A stretch of DNA of 64,000 nucleotides from Streptomyces sp. NBC_00239. GTDB taxonomy: Bacteria > Actinomycetota > Actinomycetes > Streptomycetales > Streptomycetaceae. Positions 53,501 to 61,959 of this stretch are shown here, piece after piece. The stretch is taken from the NCBI RefSeq assembly GCF_036194065.1, contig NZ_CP108095.1:2232001-2296000 (forward strand), given 5' to 3'. A program made the position numbers and the translations under genes. Below the pieces are notes generated by a model. It saw nothing but the letters and a program-made list of their open reading frames with translations, was not told the DNA's origin and searched no databases. Numbering within the stretch: the stretch's first letter is position 1; the number at the start of each line of letters is the position of its first letter.

Positions 53501-55252
53501 TCAGCCCTGGCTCTTCGAGGGGTCCTTGAGGCCGACGGTGCCGTAGTCGATGCTGCCGGTCCACACCGGGTGGCCGTAGGCGCCCGCGATGTTGGTGCCG
53601 ATGAGGAGCGGCTTGCGCTCCAGGACGACGGGGATGGACGGGGACTTGGCCATGATGGCCGCGTCGAGCTCGATCCAGGCCTTGTTGGCGGCCGCCGGGT
53701 CGGCCATGGCGTTGATCTCGTCGATCCGCTTCATGGTCGCGTCGTCGCGGAACTGGGCGTAGTTGCCCGAGTTGCCCTTCTCCTTGATGGTGCGCCCGTC
53801 GAAGACGAAGGGGATCCAGGTGGAGCCGGACGGGTAGTCGGGGCACCAGCCGGTGAGGCTCATGTCCGGGGTGGTCGACAGGTCGCCGACCACGTCGTAG
53901 TACGCGCCCGGGTCGACGGTGTCGACGACGACCTCGACGCCGACGCGGGCCAGGCCCTGCTGGATCGCCTCGGCCTTGTTCTTGTCGCCGGTGGAGACGG
54001 CGAGGGAGACCTTGAGCTTGGTCTTGCCGGCCGCCTTGAGGAGTTCCTTGGCCTTCTCGGGGTCGCCGGCCGCGGGGATCTTCAGGGTGTCGGCCTGCTT
54101 GCCGCCGGTCAGCGCCGGGGGCAGGTAGGCGGTGGCGACGTCGTTGAGGGCGGGGCCGCCGCCGGCGGTGATCAGGGCCTCCTTGTCGACCGCGTACTGC
54201 ATGGCCTCGCGGACCTTCGGGTCGTTGAAGGGGGCGCGGGAGTTGTTGAGGTGGAGCATCTCGGTGCAGCCCTGGGACTCGGCGAGCAGCCGGGCCTTGA
54301 CGTCGGCCTTCGGCAGCACCTTGGGGGCGCTCTCGGGCCGCATGTCGGCGTACTGGACGGTGGAGCCGTCGGCGCCGGCGCTCGCGATGATCCGGTCGTC
54401 GATCTGGCCGCCCTTGAGGCCCATCACGACGACGAACTTGTCCGGGTAGGCCTTGCGGACCGGGTCGGTCGAGGCGTCCCAGTGCGGGTTGCGGACCAGG
54501 ACGAGCTTCTTGTCGCGGGCGTACGACTCGATCTTGTACGGGCCGGAGGAGAACGGGCGGGCGTCGTACTGGGTGCCCTTCTCCTGGGACTGCGGGACCG
54601 GGGAGAAGGTCGGCAGGGTGGCGGTGGCCGAGAACTCGGCGACGGGGCGCTTGAGTTCGAAGACGATCGTGCGGTCGTCCGGGGTCTTCACGGAGTCGAG
54701 GTGCTTGCCCTGGAGCGGGCCCTTGTAGTTCTCGCCGCCGGCCAGGTACTGGGCCGCGTAGTCGGGGCCGCCGGTGAGGTCGGGGGCGAAGGAGCGCTCG
54801 ACGTTGTACTTGATGTCCTGGGCCTTGATCGGCGAGCCGTCCTCGTACTTCAGGCCGGGCTTGAGGGTGAAGGTCCAGGTGCGGCCGCCGTTGGAGGAGC
54901 GGCCGAGGTCGGTGGCGAGGTCGGGGGTCAGCTCGCTGCCGGTCTTGCCGGGGCCGGCCTTGAAGGTGACCAGGGTCCGGTAGAGCAGCCGGGTGCCGAA
55001 GTCCATCGTCGGCATCACCCAGTTGCGGGCCGGGTCGAGGTGCGCGAAGTCCTGGTTGGACAGGACGGTGAGCGTGCCGCCCTTGACCGGGTTGCCGCCG
55101 AGGATCTTGCCGTTGGTCGCCGCGGCGGGGTTGGAGGCACCGGAGCCGCCCTTGCCCCCCTTGCTCTTCTCCGTGTCCGAACAGCCGGTGACGCCGACGG
55201 CGAGAGCGGCCACCAGCGTGGTGGCGAGGGCGAGTCGGGTGCGCTTGGTCAT
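53501..55252 (-). CDS. Peptide ABC transporter substrate-binding lipoprotein
   Basis: This 583-residue lipoprotein (lipobox VTGC, Cys24) is an SBP_bac_5 family receptor: GGTLTVLSNQDFAHLDPARNW, TFTLKPGLKYEDGSPIKAQDIKYNVERSF split over the family signature, SSGPYKIESYARDKKLVLVRNPHW, LNNSRAPFNDPKVREAMQYAVDKEAL and MSLTGWCPDYPSGSTWIPFVFDGR. It binds oligopeptides outside the cell. From the operon's neighbours I infer Pro/Hyp-rich peptides, but the pocket cannot be read from sequence. The regulon motif at 55313 and a weaker one at 55293 lie just upstream of its start. Confidence 0.9.
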   Translation of the reverse strand: MTKRTRLALATTLVAALAVGVTGCSDTEKSKGGKGGSGASNPAAATNGKILGGNPVKGGTLTVLSNQDFAHLDPARNWVMPTMDFGTRLLYRTLVTFKAGPGKTGSELTPDLATDLGRSSNGGRTWTFTLKPGLKYEDGSPIKAQDIKYNVERSFAPDLTGGPDYAAQYLAGGENYKGPLQGKHLDSVKTPDDRTIVFELKRPVAEFSATATLPTFSPVPQSQEKGTQYDARPFSSGPYKIESYARDKKLVLVRNPHWDASTDPVRKAYPDKFVVVMGLKGGQIDDRIIASAGADGSTVQYADMRPESAPKVLPKADVKARLLAESQGCTEMLHLNNSRAPFNDPKVREAMQYAVDKEALITAGGGPALNDVATAYLPPALTGGKQADTLKIPAAGDPEKAKELLKAAGKTKLKVSLAVSTGDKNKAEAIQQGLARVGVEVVVDTVDPGAYYDVVGDLSTTPDMSLTGWCPDYPSGSTWIPFVFDGRTIKEKGNSGNYAQFRDDATMKRIDEINAMADPAAANKAWIELDAAIMAKSPSIPVVLERKPLLIGTNIAGAYGHPVWTGSIDYGTVGLKDPSKSQG

Positions 55253-55292
55253 AGGTCACTCCAGGGAAGGGCCGCGCTCAAGAACGCTCTGA

Positions 55293-55328
55293 GATGTGAC
55301 CCGTAACATAGTAATGTGAAATTGTACT
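55293..55328. promoter_or_regulatory. GntR-regulon motif S2 upstream of the peptide-binding protein
   Basis: On the minus strand 55328-55313 reads AGTACAATTTCACATT, the best match to the shared motif, and it contains TACAAT as a likely -10. A weaker copy (TGTTACGGGTCACATC) lies at 55308-55293, nearer the gene. Confidence 0.55.
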
Positions 55329-55387
55329 GACAAGGGATCTGTCGCGTCGTTATCCAGCCGTGTCCAAATGACCGCCCCCGGAAGCAC

Positions 55388-55421
55388 GTTGGGGCACGGA
55401 CCCGCAGGTCCGTGCCCCAAC
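55388..55421 (-). terminator. Terminator after gntR
   Basis: GTTGGGGCACGGACC and GGTCCGTGCCCCAAC form a perfect 15-bp stem with a 4-nt loop, 24 bp after the gntR stop. It isolates gntR from the ABC operon. Confidence 0.9.
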
Positions 55422-55445
55422 CGTGTTCCGTGCGACGACCCGCCG

Positions 55446-56165
55446 CTACGCGCCGCCGGCCTTGCCGAGCCCGAGCTTCGGGCGCTGCCCCACCGGCTCG
55501 TCCCGCCCCTGCGCCCACAGCGAGCGCACGTGGCCCAGGTGGCGCCGCATGCACTCCTCGGCCGCCTCCGCGTCCCCGGTGAGCATCAGGTCGAGCAGCT
55601 CGATGTGCTCCTCCGCGGAGGAGACGAGCTTGCCGGCCTCGTCCAGGCCGGTCAGCCCGTACAGCCGGGACCGCTTGCGCAGGTCGCCGACGGTCTCCAC
55701 CAGCCGGTCGTTGCCGGCCAGCGCCAGCAGGGACAGGTGGAAGCGCCGGTCGGCCTCCAGGTAGCCGATGAGGTTGTGCTCGCGCGCGCTGGTGACGATC
55801 TCCAGCGCGATCGGCCGCAGGGCCTCCAGCTGCTCGGCGGTCGCGATCTTCGTGATCCGCCCGATCGTCGGCACCTCGATCATGGTGCGCAGCTCGGTGT
55901 ACTGGTCGAGGTCGCGCTCGCTGACCTCGGTGATGCGGAAGCCCTTGTTCCGTACCGGCTCCACCAGGCCCTCGCGGGCCAGGTCCAGCATCGCCTCGCG
56001 CACCGGGGTGGCCGAGACGCCGAGTTCCGCCGCGAGGCCGGGCGCCGAGTAGACGTTGCCGGGCCGCAGCTCACCCGCTATCAGGGCGGCTCGGAGTGCG
56101 TGACCGACCTGGTCGCGAAGCCGTTCCTGGGCCTTGATGAGACTGTGCTGCTTCAGGTCACCCAT
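55446..56165 (-). CDS. GntR-family (FadR/FCD) transcriptional regulator
   Basis: This 239-residue regulator has a winged HTH (LRAALIAGELRPGNVYSAPGLA, LGVSATPVREAMLDLAREGLVEPV) and an FCD effector domain (about 85-225: LDQYTELRTMIEVPTIGRI, DRRFHLSLLALAGNDRLVETV, SAEEHIELLDLMLTGDAEAAEECMRRHL split over the metal-binding Asp/His positions). FCD regulators usually bind carboxylates or amino acids. It lies between the importer and the hydroxyproline genes, and a motif found at five promoters of this block precedes it. I infer that it is the local repressor with a hydroxyproline-pathway ligand. GGAGG precedes the ATG at 56165. Confidence 0.9.
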   Translation of the reverse strand: MGDLKQHSLIKAQERLRDQVGHALRAALIAGELRPGNVYSAPGLAAELGVSATPVREAMLDLAREGLVEPVRNKGFRITEVSERDLDQYTELRTMIEVPTIGRITKIATAEQLEALRPIALEIVTSAREHNLIGYLEADRRFHLSLLALAGNDRLVETVGDLRKRSRLYGLTGLDEAGKLVSSAEEHIELLDLMLTGDAEAAEECMRRHLGHVRSLWAQGRDEPVGQRPKLGLGKAGGA

Positions 56166-56212
56166 TGCTCTTCCTCCGAGACGCCCGACGCCTACGCCGG
56201 GCAGAGGAACAG

Positions 56213-56228
56213 CGTACAATGTCACGTT
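56213..56228. promoter_or_regulatory. GntR-regulon motif S3 upstream of gntR
   Basis: CGTACAATGTCACGTT lies 48 bp before the gntR start and overlaps the last codons of the reductase gene. It suggests autoregulation and a separate gntR promoter. Confidence 0.5.
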
Positions 56229-57196
56229 TCGCTGCCCGCGACGGCCGCGGCGTACACAGCCGCGGCCACGGCGAGATCTTCCCAGGCCATGCCCACGCTC
56301 TTGAAGAGCTGCGGACCACCCGGCGGGCGTCCTCCCGGCCGTCCGCGCACCAGATCCGCGAGCGTACCCGCGACGTGGCCCGGCCCGATCGCCCCCTCGG
56401 CCTCCGGGATCAGCAGGTCGCCGGCCTCCCGCAGCGCCGCCGCCCGGGACTCCACGTACACCGCGGCCCGGCGCACCAGCGCCGTGTCGGTCTCCCGGGC
56501 GTCCGGTTCGTGCGAGCCGACGGCGACGACGGTGGCGCCGTCGGGCACCAGCCGGCCGTCGAAGAGCGGCTCCCGGGCGGTGGTGCAGCACACCACCAGG
56601 TCCGCCCCCGCCACGTCGGCGGCCGTGCCGGTACGGGCGGCGGGCACGCCCAGGGTACGGGCGTGGTCGGCCAGCGAGGCCCCGGCGGCCGCGTTGCGCG
56701 CCACCACCACGACCTCGGCGAGCTCCCGTACGGCGAGCAGCGCCGCCAGGTGCCCGTACGCCTGCGGTCCGGACCCGAACACGACGGTGCGCAGGGGGCG
56801 TCGGGCCGCCAGGTGCCGCACCGCGAGGGCGGAGACCGCCGGGGTGCGCAGCGCGGTGAGGGCCGCGCCGTCCAGCAGCGCCACCGGGTGCAGCGTGGTC
56901 CCGTCCAGCAGCAGGTAGCTGCCGGTGATCCGGGGCAGGCCGCGGGCGGCGTTGCCGGGCGCCACCCCGGCGATCTTGACCCCGGCGTAGCCGCCGCCGG
57001 CGGCGGGCATCAGCAGGAGTTCGCCCGCGGGCACCGGCATGCTGGTGCGGTGCGGGCAGCTCTCAGGGTCGAGCCCGTCGCGCAGCACCGCCGCCAGCGC
57101 CTCGACCGCGCCGGCGGGCGTGACCAACGCGGCGACGTCCGCCTCGCCGAGGCGCAGCACGGTGTCCGCCACGCCGGCGGAACGCACGGCGCTCAC
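56222..57196 (-). CDS. Ornithine cyclodeaminase/mu-crystallin family reductase (ketimine reductase-like)
   Basis: This 324-residue protein has the family pattern PVPAGELLLMPAAGGGYAGVKI, GSYLLLDGTTLHPVALLDGAALTALRTPAVSALA (split) and the NAD(P)-binding FGSGPQAYGHLAALLAV. Members next to proline-racemase genes reduce 1-pyrroline-2-carboxylate to L-proline (LhpI type) in trans-3-hydroxyproline use; others are true ornithine cyclodeaminases. Context favours the first. Its GTG start at 57196 overlaps the upstream racemase-family stop by 4 nt. The lysine usual in the substrate site is present in GVKIAG. Confidence 0.82.
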   Translation of the reverse strand: MSAVRSAGVADTVLRLGEADVAALVTPAGAVEALAAVLRDGLDPESCPHRTSMPVPAGELLLMPAAGGGYAGVKIAGVAPGNAARGLPRITGSYLLLDGTTLHPVALLDGAALTALRTPAVSALAVRHLAARRPLRTVVFGSGPQAYGHLAALLAVRELAEVVVVARNAAAGASLADHARTLGVPAARTGTAADVAGADLVVCCTTAREPLFDGRLVPDGATVVAVGSHEPDARETDTALVRRAAVYVESRAAALREAGDLLIPEAEGAIGPGHVAGTLADLVRGRPGGRPPGGPQLFKSVGMAWEDLAVAAAVYAAAVAGSET

Positions 57197-58224
57197 AGCA
57201 GGAACCCGAGGCCGAGGGAGTCGCGCGGGTCGAGGACGAAGGCGTGTTCGCCGGTGCGGTAGGCGGTGCCCGTCACCTCGGTGATCCCCCGGCCGAGGTG
57301 GCGGCCGGTGAAGACGGTGCCCGTGACGGACTCGTGGAGCAGGTCGTCGCCGGCGGCGAGCAGGCCGTCCTCGGCGAGCAGGGCGAGCCGGGCGGAGGTG
57401 CCCGAACCGCACGGCGAGCGGTCGATCTGGCCGTCGGCGAACACCGTGACGTTGCGCTGGTGCGGGCCGAACGGGGTGTCGGGCAGCTCGTCGTACAGGA
57501 TCACCCCGTACACCCCGGACAGCAGCGGGCTCTCCGGGTGCCAGGTGCCCGGGTGGGTGGCGAGCGCGGCGCGGATCTCCTGGCCCGCGCGCACCAGGTC
57601 GGGCAGCGCGGCGCGGGTGACCTGGAGGCCGAGGGACCGCGCGGACACCGAGGCGTAGCAGGCGCCGGCGTGCGAGATGTCCACCTCGGCGATGCCGAAG
57701 CCGGTGGCGACGGGCACCTTGCGGGCGGTGACCCGGGCCGGGACGTTGCGGAAGGTGACGCCGGAGGTGCGGCCGTCGACCCGGTGCACGGTGGCCGTGA
57801 CCCGCCCGGAGGGGACGTCGATGCGGACCTGCGCGTCGCCGTCGTGCGGGGCGGGTACCAGACCGGTGTCCACGGCCCAGGCGCCGAGCGCCATGGTGCC
57901 GTGGCCGCAGGCGGTGGAGTAGCCGTCCTTGTGCCAGAAGAGCACGCCGAGGTGGGCGCCGTCGTCGTCCGGCGGCACGAGGAACCCGCCGTACATGCCC
58001 GCGTGGCCGCGCGGCTCCTGCACCAGCATCCGGCGTACGTCGTCCAGCGGGCCGCGCCGCGGCGCGGTGCCGGAGCCGCCGGGGCCGATTGCGGTGGCGC
58101 AGCGCTCGGCGACGGTGTCGCCGGGGGCCGCCGGCAGTCCGCCGGTGACGATCCGGAAGGGTTCGCCCGCCGTGTGGTAGTCGGTCGTGTGCACGGTGCC
58201 GGCGGCGTACGCGGTCGAACTCAC
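57193..58224 (-). CDS. Proline racemase family protein, second paralogue
   Basis: This 343-residue protein has the two catalytic motifs of the family: STACGHGTMA with Cys106 and DRSPCGSGTSA with Cys272. With both Cys kept it should racemise or epimerise proline-type substrates. trans-3-hydroxyproline dehydratases normally have Thr or Ser at one of these places. Its coupling to the ketimine reductase gene, however, is typical of the dehydratase pathway, so the activity is open. It overlaps both neighbours by 4 nt. It is clearly diverged from the paralogue that follows at 58221. Confidence 0.85.
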   Translation of the reverse strand: MSSTAYAAGTVHTTDYHTAGEPFRIVTGGLPAAPGDTVAERCATAIGPGGSGTAPRRGPLDDVRRMLVQEPRGHAGMYGGFLVPPDDDGAHLGVLFWHKDGYSTACGHGTMALGAWAVDTGLVPAPHDGDAQVRIDVPSGRVTATVHRVDGRTSGVTFRNVPARVTARKVPVATGFGIAEVDISHAGACYASVSARSLGLQVTRAALPDLVRAGQEIRAALATHPGTWHPESPLLSGVYGVILYDELPDTPFGPHQRNVTVFADGQIDRSPCGSGTSARLALLAEDGLLAAGDDLLHESVTGTVFTGRHLGRGITEVTGTAYRTGEHAFVLDPRDSLGLGFLL

Positions 58225-59225
58225 AGGAGGAACCCTCCGGGGAACGGGTCGGTCGGGTCGACGAAGTACTGGGCGGTGCCGGTGATCCAGGCCCGCCCGG
58301 TGACGGTGGGCACCACGGCGGGCAGTCCGGCGACGGTGGTCTCGGCGATCAGCCGGCCGGTGAACTCGGTCCCGATGAAGGACTCGTTGACGAAGTCGCG
58401 GTCGAGGGGGAGTTCGCCGCGGGCGTGCAGCTGGGCCATCCGGGCGGAGGTGCCGGTGCCGCACGGGGAGCGGTCGAACCAGCCGGGGTGAATGGCCATG
58501 GCGTGCCGCGAGCGGGTCGCGTCGGAGCCGGGCGCGGCGAGGTAGACGTGCTTGACGCCGGCGATGCGCGGGTCCTCGGGGTGCACGGGCCGCTGCGGGG
58601 AGTGGTTGATCGCGTCCATGACCGCGAGCCCGGCGGTCACCAGGTCCTGCTTGCGGGCCCGGTCGAAGGGCAGTCCGAGGGCGTCGAGGTCGACGAAGGC
58701 GTAGAAGTTGCCGCCGTAGGCCAGGTCGTAGGTGACCGTGCCGTAGCCGGGCACCTCGGCCTTGAGGTCCAGCCCCACGGAGAAGGCGGGGACGTTGGTG
58801 AAGGTCACCGCGGTGGCGGCGCCGTCGTCCACCTGGACGTCGACGCTCACCAGGCCGGCCGGGGTGTCCAGCCGGACGGTGGTGACGGGTTCGGTGACCG
58901 GCACCATGCCGGTCTCGACGAGGACGGTGGCGACCCCGATGGTCCCGTGCCCGCACATGGGCAGCAGACCGGAGACCTCGATGTAGAGGACCCCGTAGTC
59001 GGCGTCGGGGCGGGTCGGCGGCTGGAGGATCGCGCCGCTCATCGCGGAGTGGCCGCGCGGCTCGAACATGAGCAGTCCGCGCAGTTCGTCCATGTGCTCG
59101 ATGAAGTGCAGCCGCCGCTCGGCCATCGTGGCGCCGGGGATGACCCCGACGCCGCCGGTGATGACCCGGGTCGGCATGCCTTCGGTGTGCGAGTCCACCG
59201 CGTGGTAGACGTGCCGTGTGCGCAT
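58221..59225 (-). CDS. 4-hydroxyproline 2-epimerase (proline racemase family)
   Basis: This 334-residue enzyme should convert trans-4-hydroxy-L-proline to cis-4-hydroxy-D-proline. It has both catalytic Cys: LLPMCGHGTIG (Cys91) and DRSPCGTGTSARMAQLHARGEL split at Cys255. The MCGHGTIG form and the RGHSAMSGAIL segment fit hydroxyproline epimerases better than proline racemases. It is the first gene of a three-gene coupled run (epimerase, paralogue, reductase). The DapA-type deaminase lies 78 bp upstream, with a hairpin between. No signal peptide is present. Confidence 0.88.
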   Translation of the reverse strand: MRTRHVYHAVDSHTEGMPTRVITGGVGVIPGATMAERRLHFIEHMDELRGLLMFEPRGHSAMSGAILQPPTRPDADYGVLYIEVSGLLPMCGHGTIGVATVLVETGMVPVTEPVTTVRLDTPAGLVSVDVQVDDGAATAVTFTNVPAFSVGLDLKAEVPGYGTVTYDLAYGGNFYAFVDLDALGLPFDRARKQDLVTAGLAVMDAINHSPQRPVHPEDPRIAGVKHVYLAAPGSDATRSRHAMAIHPGWFDRSPCGTGTSARMAQLHARGELPLDRDFVNESFIGTEFTGRLIAETTVAGLPAVVPTVTGRAWITGTAQYFVDPTDPFPGGFLL

Positions 59226-59262
59226 GGGGGTCCCCCCTCGTCCTCGTCGTGTGTGGCGGTTT

Positions 59263-59282
59263 GCCGGGCCCTGCGGCCCGGC
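59263..59282 (-). terminator. Hairpin between the deaminase and epimerase genes
   Basis: GCCGGGCC and GGCCCGGC form an 8-bp stem with loop CTGC. It may attenuate rather than end the transcript, since the next gene is 37 bp away and has no visible regulon motif of its own. Confidence 0.5.
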
Positions 59283-59303
59283 GACCGGGATGGTCCGGTG
59301 CGT

Positions 59304-60215
59304 TTAGTTGTGGCCCTCGGCGAGCGCCTTCTCGGTGGCGGCGCGCACGGCGGCCTCGATCTCCCCCGTCAGGGGGAAGCGCGGCGGCCGGGTGGTGCCG
59401 CCGGGGCGGCCGGCGAGGTCCATCGAGAGCTTGATGGCCTGGACGAACTCCGTCTTGGAGTCCCAGCGCAGCAGCGAGTGCAGGGACTTGTAGAGCGGCA
59501 GCGCGGTCTCCACGTCGCCGGCGACGGCGGCGCGGTAGAGGGTGGCGCAGGACTGCGGGAGGGCGTTGGGGTAGCCGGCGATCCAGCCGACGGCGCCCGC
59601 GAGGGCCAGCTCCAGCAGGACGTCGTCGGCGCCGATGAGCAGGTCGAGGCCCGGGGCGAGCTCGGCGATCTCGTAGGCGCGGCGGACGTCTCCGCTGAAC
59701 TCCTTGACGGCGACGATGCTGCCGTCGGCGTGCAGGCGGGCCAGCAGCGCGGGGGTCAGGTCGACCTTGGTGTCGATCGGGTTGTTGTACGCGACGATGG
59801 GCAGGCCCGCGCCGGCGACCTCGGCGTAGTGGGCGCGTACGGTGTCCTCGTCGGCGCGGAAGGCGTTCGGCGGGAGCAGCAGGACGGATCCGGCGCCGGC
59901 CTCCGCGGCCTGGTCGGCCCAGCGGCGGGACTCGGCGCTGCCGTACGCGGCGACGCCGGGCATCACGCGGTCTCCGTCGCCGGCCGCCTCGACGGCGGTG
60001 CGCACGACGCGGGCGCGCTCCTCGTCGGTGAGGGTCTGGTACTCGCCGAGCGAGCCGTTGGGGACCACGCCGTCGCAGCCGTTGGCGATCAGCCAGGCCA
60101 CGTGCTCGGCGTACGCGTCGTAGTCGACGGAGCGGTCTTCACGCAGCGGCAGCGTGGTGGCGACCATGATTCCGTGCCAGGGACGGGTACGAGTGGGGGT
60201 GGACGCGTGGGTCAT
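59304..60215 (-). CDS. DapA-family lyase, likely 1-pyrroline-4-hydroxy-2-carboxylate deaminase
   Basis: This 303-residue protein belongs to the dihydrodipicolinate synthase/N-acetylneuraminate lyase family: PNGSLGEY (52-59) for carboxylate binding, catalytic Tyr143 in IVAYNNP and Schiff-base Lys171 in VAVKEFSG. In hydroxyproline operons a member of this family (LhpC) turns 1-pyrroline-4-hydroxy-2-carboxylate into alpha-ketoglutarate semialdehyde and ammonia. Its place between the epimerase and the dehydrogenase genes supports that role. It is not lysine-pathway DapA by context. GGGAG precedes the ATG; a regulon motif lies 21 bp upstream. Confidence 0.85.
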   Translation of the reverse strand: MTHASTPTRTRPWHGIMVATTLPLREDRSVDYDAYAEHVAWLIANGCDGVVPNGSLGEYQTLTDEERARVVRTAVEAAGDGDRVMPGVAAYGSAESRRWADQAAEAGAGSVLLLPPNAFRADEDTVRAHYAEVAGAGLPIVAYNNPIDTKVDLTPALLARLHADGSIVAVKEFSGDVRRAYEIAELAPGLDLLIGADDVLLELALAGAVGWIAGYPNALPQSCATLYRAAVAGDVETALPLYKSLHSLLRWDSKTEFVQAIKLSMDLAGRPGGTTRPPRFPLTGEIEAAVRAATEKALAEGHN

Positions 60216-60235
60216 GGCAGGACTCCCTAGTGTGG

Positions 60236-60251
60236 TGTGTGACATTTTACT
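60236..60251. promoter_or_regulatory. GntR-regulon motif S4 upstream of the DapA-family gene
   Basis: On the minus strand it reads AGTAAAATGTCACACA; TAAAAT within it is a good -10 for the DapA-family gene. Confidence 0.5.
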
Positions 60252-60291
60252 AGCCGCCGTACACCGGCCACAAGGGCCGGGACGGGTGTGA

Positions 60292-61959
60292 TCAGCGGTC
60301 GGCGGGCAGACCGGCGGCGGAACCGCCCCCTGCCGGCCGGTCCGAAGACGGCTCGGAGGACGGATCCGAAGCATGCTCCGGGGTCGGCGGGGAGGGCTGC
60401 GAGAGCTGCGCGGCCGGCGCTCCCGGGGCCGCCGGCAGGGCGGCGAGGTGGCCGAGCGGGACCGGGCAGGACAGCGGACGCCGGTCGGGGCCGGGCGCGC
60501 AGCCGGCGAGGGCGGCGACGGCCTGGCCGCACATCCGGCCCTGGCACCAGCCCATGCCGGCCCGGGTGAGCAGCTTGACGGTCCGGGCGTCCTGCGCTCC
60601 GAGGTCACGGACCGCCTCGCGGACCGTCCCGGCCGGCACTTCCTCGCAGCGGCACACGTCCGTCTCGTCGGTGAGCCAGCCGGTCCAGCCCGCGCCGGGG
60701 CGGTGGGCGGCGCCCATCGCGTCGGCGAAGGCGCGCAGCCGGGCGCGGCGGCGCACCAGTTCGGCGGGCAGCGGCCGGCCCGCCACCGAACGGGCCGCCA
60801 GCTCGCCCTCGGCCAGAGCCAGTTGGGCCCCGCCGATGCCGCCGGTCTCGCCCGCCGACCAGATGCCGGGCACCGAGGTGCGCTGCGCCCGGTCCAGGAC
60901 GAGGGCGGCGGTGCCGTCGGCGGTGGTGCGGGTGGCACAGCCCAGGCCGGTGGCCAGTTCCAGCTGGGGGACCAGGCCGTGGCCGACGGCGAGCGCGTCG
61001 CAGGGGACGCGGCGCGCGGTGCCGGGCACGGGCCGCCAGTCGCGGTCCAGCCGGGAGACGGTGACGGCCTCGACCCGGTCGGTGCCGTGGGCCTCGGTGA
61101 CGGCGGCGCGGGTGAGCAGCCGGATGCCGTGGCGCACCAGCGCACCGCCGTACGTGGCGCCTTCGACGAGCTTGCCGGGGTTGCGCAGCAGGGCGGGCAG
61201 CCGGCCGGCGTAGTTCGTGTACGCGGCGGCCTCGACGACGGCCGGAACGCTCGCCCCGGCGGCCGCCAGGGATCCGGCGACGGCCAGCAGCAGCGGGCCG
61301 CTGCCCGCCACGACCACCCTGCGCCCGGGCAGCACCAGCCCGGACTTCAGCATGGCCTGGGCGCCGCCGGCCCCGACCACGCCGGGCAGGGTCCAGCCGG
61401 GGAATGGCAGTTGGCGCTCGTACGCACCGGTGGCGAGCAGGACCGCGCGGGCCCGCACGGTGACGGGGCGCTCCTCGGGGCCTGCGAGGGCGTGCAGGAG
61501 CCACTCCCCCGAGCCGTCGGCGGCCGCGGCCGCGTCGCGGACCACGGTCCACACGTGGTGGGAGGAGAGGTACCGGATCCGGCCGGCCCGCTCGTGGGCG
61601 CGCAGCCGCCGCTCGCGCGAGGCGAAGGCGGCCCAGCCGTGGTGCAGTGCCTCGGGGTGTTCGGCGCCGAGGGCGGCGGCGGGGTGGCGGTAGTACTGGC
61701 CGCCGGGGCGTTCGCCGGCGTCCAGCACGGTGACGCGCAGGCCCAGGTCGGCGGCGGTGACGGCGGCGGCCAGGCCGGCCGGCCCGGCACCGACCACGGC
61801 GAGGCCGGCGGCGGGCGCACCGGCGGTGTCGGCGGAGGCGCCGGCCGCGGTGGCCGGGGCGCCGGAGGCCGCCGTGGCGGTGGCCGCGACCGCGGTGGCC
61901 GGCGGGCCCGACAGGGGGGCGGCGGCCGGGTGGCGGGGATCAGACGCCGAGTTCGGCAT
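60292..61959 (-). CDS. D-hydroxyproline dehydrogenase, FAD/[2Fe-2S] (alpha-type) subunit
   Basis: This 555-residue flavoprotein has an FAD site (AVVGAGPAGLAAAVTAADLG), an NAD(P)H-like site (VVVAGSGPLLLAVAGSLAAAG), SAGETGGIGGAQLALAEG before the C-terminal third, and a BFD-type [2Fe-2S] ligand set (DVCRCEEVPAG and MGWCQGRMCG). This is the build of LhpF/HcnB subunits that work with a DAO-type and a small 2Fe-2S subunit, both encoded just upstream. The N-terminus has about 45 extra Ala/Thr-rich residues and the C-terminus a Pro/Ser-rich tail. The complex oxidises cis-4-hydroxy-D-proline to the pyrroline. The gene overlaps the next by 20 nt. Confidence 0.85.
   Translation of the reverse strand: MPNSASDPRHPAAAPLSGPPATAVAATATAASGAPATAAGASADTAGAPAAGLAVVGAGPAGLAAAVTAADLGLRVTVLDAGERPGGQYYRHPAAALGAEHPEALHHGWAAFASRERRLRAHERAGRIRYLSSHHVWTVVRDAAAAADGSGEWLLHALAGPEERPVTVRARAVLLATGAYERQLPFPGWTLPGVVGAGGAQAMLKSGLVLPGRRVVVAGSGPLLLAVAGSLAAAGASVPAVVEAAAYTNYAGRLPALLRNPGKLVEGATYGGALVRHGIRLLTRAAVTEAHGTDRVEAVTVSRLDRDWRPVPGTARRVPCDALAVGHGLVPQLELATGLGCATRTTADGTAALVLDRAQRTSVPGIWSAGETGGIGGAQLALAEGELAARSVAGRPLPAELVRRRARLRAFADAMGAAHRPGAGWTGWLTDETDVCRCEEVPAGTVREAVRDLGAQDARTVKLLTRAGMGWCQGRMCGQAVAALAGCAPGPDRRPLSCPVPLGHLAALPAAPGAPAAQLSQPSPPTPEHASDPSSEPSSDRPAGGGSAAGLPADR

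Noticed and set aside
49498..55252. Nickel or siderophore importer instead of a peptide importer
   Set aside because: The binding protein has the SBP_bac_5 peptide-type signature, and the ATPases carry oligo_HPY tails. No metal-binding His cluster or metallophore gene is present.
56222..57196. True ornithine cyclodeaminase
   Set aside because: The gene overlaps a proline-racemase paralogue and lies in a hydroxyproline block, where pyrroline-2-carboxylate reduction is the expected role. The sequence alone does not settle it.
59304..60215. DapA of lysine biosynthesis
   Set aside because: Context is a hydroxyproline operon with a regulon motif, and the family includes many non-DapA lyases. No other lysine gene is near.
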